A stretch of DNA of 7,640 nt, taken from NCBI GenBank assembly GCA_035534175.1, contig DATLSM010000011.1, positions 1-7,640 on the forward strand. Reading direction: 5' to 3'. Below are positions 1 through 4,839 of this stretch, one piece after another; the stretch's first letter is position 1, and each line of letters opens with the position of its first letter. Source of the DNA: DATLSM01 sp035534175. Its GTDB lineage: Bacteria; Actinomycetota; Thermoleophilia; Solirubrobacterales; 70-9. Under the pieces are notes generated by a model. That model had not been told where the DNA came from. It saw only the letters and a program-made list of their open reading frames with translations, and did not search any database. The position numbers and the translations under genes are program-made.

Positions 1-137
1 GGGCGCGACGAGTTCTGAGAGTTCTGCGCCAAACGCCGCTTGAGATCAACGACCTCGGCCCGCAGCTCCTCGATCACCGCGGCCTGCTCAACCACCAATG
101 CCGCAAGCTGCTCATACGACGGCCGATCACGGTTCAC
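1..137 (-). CDS. IS66-family transposase (TnpC), N-terminal part, runs off the window
   Basis: On the minus strand the 45 visible residues read VNRDRPSYEQLAALVVEQ..., then a leucine-zipper-like heptad stretch (VIEELRAEVVDLKRRL), then QNSQNSSRP. The zipper followed by 'L.QNS.NSS.P' is the hallmark of the IS66-family TnpC N-terminus, which precedes a zinc-binding segment and the DDE catalytic domain; both would lie outside the window. GTG at 137 is the first usable start after an in-frame TGA 48 nt further upstream, and no strong Shine-Dalgarno sequence precedes it. In the family, TnpC is the DDE transposase that cuts and joins the element ends. Only the first tenth or so of the protein is seen, so whether the gene is intact cannot be judged. 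The start lies about 52 nt inside the presumed element end. Confidence 0.8.
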   Translation of the reverse strand, partial: MNRDRPSYEQLAALVVEQAAVIEELRAEVVDLKRRLAQNSQNSSR

Positions 138-189
138 ATAACCCAGTTCGCCGCCCAGCGCCCCAGACCTACCCCATCTGAACAGTCAC
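1..189 (-). mobile_element. End of an IS66-family element (probable boundary near 189)
   Basis: The transposase start above lies close to what should be the left end of the element. Read on the minus strand from 189, the sequence begins GTGACTGTTCAGATGGGG. This resembles the GTRAC-type ends remembered for IS66 elements, although the partner inverted repeat is outside the window. From 190 onward the plus-strand frame turns into convincing SIR2-like protein sequence, supporting a junction at 189/190. IS66 elements usually make 8-bp target duplications, so TTTGAGAA (190-197) would be one copy; the other is not visible. The exact boundary is an inference. Confidence 0.55.
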
Positions 190-942
190 TTTGAGAAGGG
201 TATGGAGATTCTGCGGGAGAAGAATGATGAGCGGTTGCAGATTTTACTCACCGACATGGCTCTCTACTTCGCCGAGTTCACACCAGCAAGCGCCGAGAAC
301 CAATACGGGAAGCTAGTCGACCTCCTTGGGCAAGATCATCTGGCTTCGACGGTCTTTGCGAGCCTCAACTACGACTGCTTGTTTGAGCTGACCGCTGGCT
401 CCCGTCACCTTCCGGTGAATTACTGGCTTGGAACCCCATTATCCGGCGTCATTTCCCTCCTTAAGCTACACGGGTCTTGCAACTTTGTCATGCAGGGCTT
501 AGGAACGAACATCAGAATGACTGACGTCACGATGTCGCAAATAGGGGTCGCGTTCTATGAGGGTCCGTTGGAGGCACGACATCCCACCGAGATTGCTTCG
601 CTTTACGCCAACGGCCCCTCAATGCCGCCTGCGATCAGTCTCTATACAACCGGCAAGGCAAGCATGACGGGTCCAAGTGCAATCGCAGCGGTTCGAGAGA
701 AATGGGCGGCCTGGGTAGGTCAAGCAGATGTGATCCTACCTATTGGGGCAAGGGTCGTCCTTGCCGATCACCACGTCTGGGAACCTATGGTTGAGTCACA
801 GGCTGATGTGTGGTTTGTTGGAGGTTCCGAGGGCGACTTTGACACACTGCGCCAACAGCTTGGCCCACGCCTGATCGAATTGGCCGGGTCCTTCGACGAG
901 GCCGTACCGATCATTGGACGCCGTCTTAGATTGCTGCGGTGA
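190..942 (+). pseudogene. SIR2-like domain protein, 5' end lost at an IS66 junction
   Basis: From ATG 202 the frame encodes 246 residues; the same frame stays open back to 142 with no other start. Seen in the sequence: SLNYD (54-58, N56 and D58), KLHGS (88-92, H90), and a C-terminal 'DVILPIGA..VLADHH' strand-turn (176-191). These match the NYD, LHGS and late Rossmann elements of SIR2-like (PF13289-type) proteins, which bind NAD and often hydrolyse it in antiphage systems. The N-terminal GAGxS nucleotide-binding loop that should lie about 100 or more residues earlier is absent, and the IS66 end abuts the frame, so the gene is most simply an insertion-truncated remnant. Third codon positions are visibly richer in A/T than in the P450 or transposase genes, which suggests separate acquisition. 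It converges on the secreted-protein gene with a 46-bp gap. No HerA, TIR, SLOG or other usual SIR2 partner is present. A short functional protein starting at 202 cannot be excluded, but it would lack the NAD-binding loop. Confidence 0.65.
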
Positions 943-988
943 GAAGTACAGGTCGATCACAGCCAGCGATCCGTGTCAGACCCGACTC

Positions 989-1840
989 TCAGTGAAGCAC
1001 CGCGTAGTGCGTAACGCCCGAGTTCGCCCAGGTCAGCGTCGATCCGTGCAGCTCAAGGGAGTGGAGATCGATGCCTTCACCGCTGTCGAGCACTGCTTCT
1101 TCTCCGTTGACACTGCATACGCCGACCTCGGGCGCGCGCTGGGTGGTCCCAGGTACCCGGCTCTTGCCGATCCAGGCGACGCTGCCATCGCGCTTTAACA
1201 CGATGCCCGCGACTGACGGTTTGTTTCCCCCATTAAATCCGAACCCGACCTCGCACGACCTGAATGCGCCCGTTCGAAGGTCGCGGGCGCCTATCGCCAA
1301 GCGGAGGGTGTCCCTCCCGTGTTCGGATACCAAGCCAGCCACCCAAGGCGCACGGAGGACAAAGGGCGCACCCATCATTGGCGGGCGGAACTTGGACTTT
1401 CCAAGCGGGCTCAGCTTGCGTACAACCCCGCCAGACACCAGGCAGGCAAAGATCCGGTCGGTTTCCGGCGGTTCGGAGCCGGGCAACGAATAGATCCGAC
1501 CATCGCGATCGGTAAGAATGGTGTCGCCCTTGACTGGACCGCAATTCGCTGCATTAGCTCCGCGGGGTCTCGAGGTGCGGGAAGCCGGCCCGAGGGGTTC
1601 CCCTCCCCGCGACGGGATGTAGATCCGTGGACCCGAATTCTTGACGGCCGTGCTGACCGGCGGCGGCAGGGGCAGAGTGGTTCCGGTTTCAAGGGCGATC
1701 CGCGCCCGTTCGGCTTCGCGTGCGTCCTGTGAGCTGACGGTTTCGTTGGATTCCGACGTGGCGGAGGCGTATGGAACGGCGAGGAACAGCAAGCAGAATG
1801 TGGCGACGATCATGCTCAGCGCCGCTCTGACAGCTCCCAT
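989..1840 (-). CDS. Secreted protein of unknown function (283 aa), Thermoleophilia-type
   Basis: The start is ATG at 1840 because a strong Shine-Dalgarno sequence (GGGGAGGT, 1849-1856) sits 8 nt upstream; the open frame runs on to 2017 but that part has no such site and would bury the signal peptide. Residues 1-27 form a Sec-type signal peptide (hydrophobic 9-22, likely cleavage after ASA27), so the protein should be exported. The mature part starts with a charged, Pro-rich linker (about 30-95) and then a domain (about 96-283) with repeated 'D.DG.IYSLPG' and 'LKRDGSVAWIG' beta-strand/turn patterns and four cysteines (100, 133, 196, 242) that could form two disulfides. The end 'HSLELHGSTLTWANSGVTHYAVL' resembles partial beta-propeller-like proteins common in Solirubrobacterales; this is from memory. 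No catalytic motif or lipobox is seen, and the substrate and role are unknown. It lies alone on the minus strand, convergent with the SIR2 remnant and next to the tRNA scar, so it may be cargo of the element ending there. Confidence 0.75.
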   Translation of the reverse strand: MGAVRAALSMIVATFCLLFLAVPYASATSESNETVSSQDAREAERARIALETGTTLPLPPPVSTAVKNSGPRIYIPSRGGEPLGPASRTSRPRGANAANCGPVKGDTILTDRDGRIYSLPGSEPPETDRIFACLVSGGVVRKLSPLGKSKFRPPMMGAPFVLRAPWVAGLVSEHGRDTLRLAIGARDLRTGAFRSCEVGFGFNGGNKPSVAGIVLKRDGSVAWIGKSRVPGTTQRAPEVGVCSVNGEEAVLDSGEGIDLHSLELHGSTLTWANSGVTHYAVLH

Positions 1841-1848
1841 CGGCCTCG

Positions 1849-1856
1849 ACCTCCCC
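1849..1856 (-). promoter_or_regulatory. Shine-Dalgarno site fixing the start of the 283-aa secreted protein
   Basis: The minus strand reads GGGGAGGT followed by 8 nt and ATG (1840). It is a near-perfect anti-16S match and decides the start against the upstream in-frame alternative at 2017. Confidence 0.75.
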
Positions 1857-1913
1857 TTACACAGCCAGCAATCAAAATCCCCTACCAATATAGCCCATGA
1901 TAAGTAGCAACAG

Positions 1914-1937
1914 AGCGGGCAGACCTGTCGGCCCGCT
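1914..1937. repeat. Perfect 7-bp inverted repeat left of the tRNA scar
   Basis: AGCGGGC (1914-1920) and GCCCGCT (1931-1937) are perfect reverse complements around a 10-nt loop. No T-run follows on either strand, so it is not a clear intrinsic terminator. It lies upstream of the secreted-protein gene and about 90 bp from the tRNA fragment. Two weaker symmetries follow between it and the fragment: CACGA/TCGTG (1941-1966) and AGCCG/CGGCT around 1974-1992. Confidence 0.5.
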
Positions 1938-2023
1938 GCCCACGATCGCCAAATCGATCGCTCGTGCCGCCTGAGCCGGCCGGAATCGGCTTGAGAAAGC
2001 GCTATCCGTCTGATCAATCCGTC

Positions 2024-2082
2024 CCCTTGAAAGCCGTTGGGCGTCTAAGGGCGTCCCGTGGGTTCGAATCCCACCCCCTCCG
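2024..2082 (+). tRNA. 3' fragment of tRNA-Ser, probably UGA anticodon (integration scar)
   Basis: The sequence reads as a tRNA from the anticodon loop to the discriminator base. CTTGAAA (2026-2032) is an anticodon loop with TGA, and GCCGT (2033-2037) is the 3' anticodon strand. A 7-bp variable arm GGGCGTC/GGCGTCC with TAAG loop (about 2039-2056, two G-U pairs) marks a class II tRNA. The T arm GTGGG-TTCGAAT-CCCAC (2058-2074) is perfect, the 3' acceptor strand CCCCTCC is at 2075-2081, and G2082 is the discriminator base expected for serine. There is no 5' half: the bases before the loop (GTCCC) do not pair with GCCGT, no D arm is present and GGAGGGG is missing, so it is not a working tRNA. No CCA is encoded. 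Such fragments are left at the distal att site when an element recombines into a tRNA gene. By that logic the element lies to the left and the original chromosome to the right, but no second copy of the core is in the window. Confidence 0.8.
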
Positions 2083-2111
2083 CTGTCTCAAGCGGATTCC
2101 GCGGTGCAGAG

Positions 2112-2155
2112 CGGGATCAGGTGTGATGCTCGTAGCGCCAGCGAGCTTGATCCCG
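2112..2155. repeat. Strong two-step stem-loop, 8 bp plus inner 5 bp
   Basis: CGGGATCA (2112-2119) pairs perfectly with TGATCCCG (2148-2155); inside it GCTCG (2128-2132) pairs with CGAGC (2142-2146) around a 9-nt loop. It begins 30 nt after the tRNA fragment, so it could be the tRNA transcript's original 3' structure, but no T-run follows on the plus strand. Confidence 0.6.
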
Positions 2156-2168
2156 TTGCCGGTCAACA

Positions 2169-2195
2169 CCGCCCGTGACCGCCTGGCTCGGGCGG
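2169..2195. repeat. Perfect 7-bp inverted repeat
   Basis: CCGCCCG (2169-2175) and CGGGCGG (2189-2195) are perfect reverse complements around a 13-nt loop. The stem is very GC-rich and there is no flanking T-run. Confidence 0.5.
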
Positions 2196-2221
2196 CGCTG
2201 ATCGCAAACCGATCGCACGAG

Positions 2222-2251
2222 GTGCCTACGTGCCCGCTTTCGTTTAGGCAC
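2222..2251. repeat. Perfect 7-bp inverted repeat
   Basis: GTGCCTA (2222-2228) and TAGGCAC (2245-2251) are perfect reverse complements around a 16-nt loop. Confidence 0.5.
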
Positions 2252-2261
2252 AGGCAGGGCA

Positions 2262-2295
2262 AGGCCCTCCATTCCGGATTGGCCGAGGGCGGCCT
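2262..2295. terminator. Possible weak terminator hairpin
   Basis: GCCCTC (2264-2269) pairs with GAGGGC (2285-2290); AGGCC (2262-2266) and GGCCT (2291-2295) give an alternative outer pairing. On the plus strand it is followed by TATTTCG, a poor T-run. On the minus strand it lies just after a TAG (2296-2294) that ends a coding-like trace, so it could have served either direction. Confidence 0.3.
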
Positions 2296-2379
2296 ATTTC
2301 GTCACGCTGCCGCGCCGCCGAAGCAGCGATACCGAGACGTAATCGCCCGCCGCAAAAGCTGCTTTCACGCGCAGCAGAA

Positions 2380-2417
2380 GGGACGACGCGAGCCGCAGCG
2401 CTGCTGCTGCTCGTCCC
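2380..2417. repeat. 7-bp inverted repeat with inner GCAGC/GCTGC pairing
   Basis: GGGACGA (2380-2386) pairs perfectly with TCGTCCC (2411-2417). The palindrome GCAGCGCTGC lies inside, so a longer imperfect stem can form. There is no T-run. Confidence 0.5.
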
Positions 2418-2615
2418 TTGCGAGAGTGAGAGCCTGCGTGATCCGTGCGCCCGCTTGCTCGCGGAAGCGGAACTTAAGCGCCAGTCCGTGCGGGTAGGTG
2501 ACGACGAACCCATACTGACGGAGCCGTTGGTCCGACCACCGGCACCTGCCGTATGGATAAGCGGTCGCGGGGCTTCAGGGGAGGCTACCGGCCGAGGTAC
2601 CAAAACGGCCAGCGC

Positions 2616-3059
2616 TTATGCGCAGCGATCTCGAGCAGTAGTCTGGCCTGGCGCTAGGGGGTTTTGTTGTAGATCAAGCGACGCTGCGGTTTGGGTGATG
2701 TGGAACCGGAATCGCTGTTCGGCGATCTCTGTTATCTGCCCGGTGTCACGGCACTGCGTATAGACTTCGAGGGCGGTATTTTCAAGGAAATAGGTGAACG
2801 GGCAGTCGGTCTGATACCGCGAGTGTCGCAGGCATGCGGATTGCGGTTGGACTTCGACGCTGCTCGGCCTCGAAGGCCCATAGGTGTGGGGGAGTGATTC
2901 CGCCTTCTTTGCAACTCGACGCGCCCCAGTCACGGTCACGGTCCACGCTTGGTGAATCGTCAGGGTGCGCCAGTGGTGGCCGGAGGTTGCCTGCGCGGGT
3001 ACCGCAGGAAGAATCGCTACGCAGACGAGCATGATCGAGATCGCGGCTCCACGTCGCAC
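2616..3059 (-). CDS. Small secreted Cys-containing protein of unknown function (147 aa)
   Basis: The frame opens at GTG 3059, the first start after an in-frame TGA; ATG at 3032 is an alternative start, and neither has a good Shine-Dalgarno sequence. With GTG the N-terminus is a standard signal peptide: RR near the start, hydrophobic core about 9-20, likely cleavage after PAQA24, hence export. The mature protein has four cysteines (76, 86, 103, 146) that could form two disulfides, an aromatic 'CPFTYFLENTALEVYTQC' segment (86-103) and a 'RFRFHITQTAASLDL' strand-like stretch (116-130). I recognise no family. It follows the P450 on the same strand after a 251-bp gap that holds a possible weak terminator, so joint transcription is doubtful. 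The signal peptide plus spaced cysteines favour a real gene. Its short length and the uncertain start leave some doubt. Confidence 0.6.
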   Translation of the reverse strand: MRRGAAISIMLVCVAILPAVPAQATSGHHWRTLTIHQAWTVTVTGARRVAKKAESLPHTYGPSRPSSVEVQPQSACLRHSRYQTDCPFTYFLENTALEVYTQCRDTGQITEIAEQRFRFHITQTAASLDLQQNPLAPGQTTARDRCA

Positions 3060-3182
3060 AGCACGGGCGATGTTCGGCCACGGTCATCATCAAGCCGCCG
3101 TGCGCTCGGCCGCTGCGATTCTGATGGCCTGATTCGACCCGGACTGCGATCGTCGGCGCCGAGTCACACCGGCCGGCGTAAA

Positions 3183-3201
3183 GGGGACCCACGCGCTCCC
3201 C
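3183..3201 (-). terminator. Possible weak terminator downstream of the P450
   Basis: On the minus strand GGGGA (3201-3197) and TCCCC (3187-3183) form a 5-bp stem with a 9-nt loop, followed by TTTACG. It lies about 110 nt past the P450 stop. The stem is short and the T-run is only three bases, so the call is tentative. Confidence 0.25.
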
Positions 3202-3293
3202 GAATGGGCTCCCTGAGAACGTCTTATCGCCGTCCGGTCCGGATATGGGCCGGGATGCTACGGGCCACCTCTTACGTTGTCGTGTTCGTGGGA

Positions 3294-3305
3294 GAGCTCG
3301 AGCTC
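3294..3305. repeat. 12-bp perfect palindrome just past the P450 stop
   Basis: GAGCTCGAGCTC is a perfect palindrome (also a tandem GAGCTC) ending 6 bp from the P450 stop codon at 3311. No T-run accompanies it. It could be chance or a protein-binding or mRNA 3' structure. Confidence 0.4.
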
Positions 3306-3310
3306 CATCG

Positions 3311-4552
3311 TCAGGGCTCCAGTCGCACGGGCAGCGTCTTGTGCTGGTTGGCGAACGCTGACTCGACGTGTGTGCACTCGCCGGCGATCTGGATCTCGGG
3401 GTAGCGCTTGAGCGTCTCCTCGATCAGGATCCGCAACTCCAGTCGCGCGAGCGCGGTGCCCAGGCAGAAGTGCCGGCCACCGGCACCGAACGCCTGGTGG
3501 TCGGCTTCGCGCGTCAGGTCGAAGCGGTCGGGGTCCTCAAAGCGCGTCTCATCGCGGTTGGACGACGGGTACCACATGACCAGCTTCTCGCCCTCACGGA
3601 TGCGCTGCCCGTGCAGCTCGGTGTCGCGTGTGGCCGTGCGGGCGAAGTGCGCGAACGCCGGGAACATGCGCAGTGACTCCTCGACCGCCGCCGGCACCAG
3701 CGAGGGGTCCTCGAGCACCATCCGTCGTTGCTCGGGGTTTTCCATCAGCGCGCGCATGCCGCTGCAGTAGGTCGCCTTGGTGCTGTCGTTGCCGGCGGCC
3801 ATCAGCAGCAGGAACCCCATCACGATCTCGTGGTCCTCGAGCCGCTCGCCGTCGAGCTCCGCGTGCACGAGCACGCTCGTCAGGTCATCGGTCGGCGCCG
3901 CGCGTCGTTCGGCGATCAGCTTGCCGCAGCGCGCGAACACCTCGGGCACCTCTCGCTCCATCACGCTCTGCGCACCCTCCGGCGTCGCGTCCGGGTCGCC
4001 CGCGCCGACGATCGCGTTCATCAGATTCGCCCATGCCTGGTCGTCCTCGGGCGAGAGGCCCATGAAGCTGCCGATCACCCGCGCCACCACCGACTGGGCG
4101 ACGTCGCTGACCAGATCGCAGGTCTCCCGGCCCTCGAGCCGCTCGAGCACCTCGATCGTGATCGCGCGGATCGCGTCCTCGTGCTCGGCGATCCGCTTCG
4201 GCGTGAAGCCACTCTGGAACAGCGCCTTCAGCCGGTCGTGCTTGGGCGGGTCCATCCCGATGAACATCGCCTGCTGCATCTCCAGCGACAAGCCTGCATT
4301 GGATGCGGTGAAGCCGCCGACTTCGGAGGAGTAGGTTTGCCAGTCACGGCTGACCTCGAACACGTCCTCGGCGGTCGTCACCGACCAGAAGCCGGCTTCG
4401 TCGGGAAACTCAGCGATGCCGCTTGACCAGTGAACCGGACACTCAGCGCGCAACCGCCTGAACAGATCCAGCGGCGGCCCCTGCTGGAAGTGGGCGCGGT
4501 CAGCGACGCCCAGCTCGTCAAGCGGCGTCTGATCCTGGCTTGTAGTGCTCAA
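3311..4552 (-). CDS. Cytochrome P450, bacterial soluble class (413 aa)
   Basis: The protein is full length for a soluble bacterial P450 and carries the diagnostic motifs in order: C-helix DPPKHDRL (101-108), I-helix oxygen-activation AGNDST (253-258), K-helix ESLR (292-295) and the haem-binding loop FGAGGRHFCLG (355-365) with the thiolate ligand C363. The haem-loop region and the preceding 'ARTATRDTELHG...VMWYPSSNRDETRFEDPDRFDL' resemble the CYP125/CYP142/CYP124-like group that hydroxylates sterol or methyl-branched lipid side chains. That is a resemblance from memory; the real substrate is unknown. The enzyme should be cytosolic and needs electrons from a ferredoxin and reductase, neither of which is encoded nearby. 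The I-helix has S where the second T of AG.(D/E)TT is usual. The start is TTG at 4552, supported by GGGAGGA just upstream; no ATG or GTG gives a better N-terminus. It is a single-gene unit between the small secreted gene and the recombinase. Confidence 0.93.
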   Translation of the reverse strand: MSTTSQDQTPLDELGVADRAHFQQGPPLDLFRRLRAECPVHWSSGIAEFPDEAGFWSVTTAEDVFEVSRDWQTYSSEVGGFTASNAGLSLEMQQAMFIGMDPPKHDRLKALFQSGFTPKRIAEHEDAIRAITIEVLERLEGRETCDLVSDVAQSVVARVIGSFMGLSPEDDQAWANLMNAIVGAGDPDATPEGAQSVMEREVPEVFARCGKLIAERRAAPTDDLTSVLVHAELDGERLEDHEIVMGFLLLMAAGNDSTKATYCSGMRALMENPEQRRMVLEDPSLVPAAVEESLRMFPAFAHFARTATRDTELHGQRIREGEKLVMWYPSSNRDETRFEDPDRFDLTREADHQAFGAGGRHFCLGTALARLELRILIEETLKRYPEIQIAGECTHVESAFANQHKTLPVRLEP

Positions 4553-4839
4553 GTGTCCTCCCGTCTTGACTTGGCTTGGTCTACAGACGCAGCCTACTGC
4601 TCGGGCTGGCCGCCGCCGTCAGGTTCGCGTGGTCCAAGGCCCCGTAGCGATCGCGTCGCTGCCTGAGGGAATCACGATAGACGGACAGCTGAGCGCGGTC
4701 CTTCCAGTCCAGCTCCGCTTTTGTGCGCAAGCGAGCACGCCAATACCTCGGGTGCACGTGCCTCCTTTGGACGAGAGGCGAGAGCGACGTCGGGTCCGTG
4801 CACACACTCCTGCTTTAGTGAGCGTAAGCAGTGATCGTG
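4553..4839. other. Intergenic region between recombinase 3' end and P450 start
   Basis: These 287 bp hold the P450 upstream region and the sequence downstream of the recombinase stop, where actinobacterial integrative elements often place their attachment site. No tRNA-like sequence is present. Small symmetries are visible: GCGATCGC near 4647, GCACGTGC at 4754-4761, TGCTT/AAGCA (4811-4830) and GTCAC/GTGAC over the recombinase stop (4839-4851). A 74-codon minus-strand frame (4581-4805) has no signature and is not called. No sigma-70-like promoter with good spacing was found. Confidence 0.4.
4556..4562 (-). promoter_or_regulatory. Shine-Dalgarno site supporting the TTG start of the P450
   Basis: The minus strand reads GGGAGGA, then CAC, then TTG. 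The match is strong though the spacing is short. It is the reason the rare TTG at 4552 is taken as the start. Confidence 0.6.

Larger units (their letters stand above)
2083..2615. other. Gene-free segment rich in inverted repeats
   Basis: No frame in this 533-bp stretch has a convincing start, composition or recognisable motif. Overlapping frames on both strands are short and low in plausibility, and two of them run through the tRNA fragment. Five good stem-loops are listed separately; four have perfect stems of 7-8 bp. If the tRNA scar is read as above, this is the chromosomal flank originally downstream of tRNA-Ser. A faint coding-like trace on the minus strand (2294-2574, two frames) may be a decayed gene; see findings. 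Confidence 0.55.

Noticed and set aside
1071..1907. Several plus- and minus-strand frames of 83-140 codons over the secreted-protein gene
   Set aside because: They are shadows of the minus-strand gene in GC-rich DNA: Pro/Arg/Ser-rich with no motif or ribosome site.
1841..2017. 59-residue N-terminal extension of the 283-aa secreted protein
   Set aside because: The extension has no Shine-Dalgarno site, is Cys/Trp/Arg-rich without sense, and would place the signal peptide internally. ATG 1840 has an excellent ribosome site.
2014..2262. Minus-strand 82-codon frame containing GWDSNPR
   Set aside because: The WDSNPR string is the well-known false translation of the antisense of a tRNA T arm; it reads straight through the tRNA-Ser fragment.
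1964..2497. Plus-strand 177-codon frame
   Set aside because: It runs through the tRNA fragment and is rich in Arg, Cys and Ser with no recognisable domain.
2244..2603. Minus-strand 119-codon frame
   Set aside because: Low-complexity Ser/Ala/Arg/Pro composition, no ribosome site, no motif. A different pair of minus frames in the same stretch looks more protein-like.
3728..4426. Plus-strand 232-codon frame opposite the P450
   Set aside because: It is an antisense shadow; the P450 on the minus strand has all its family motifs.
4581..4805. Minus-strand 74-codon frame between recombinase and P450
   Set aside because: The middle ('AELDWKDRAQLSVYRDSLRQRRDRYGAL') looks faintly helical, but there is no ribosome site, no family resemblance and it overlaps equally open frames. 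Not enough to call.
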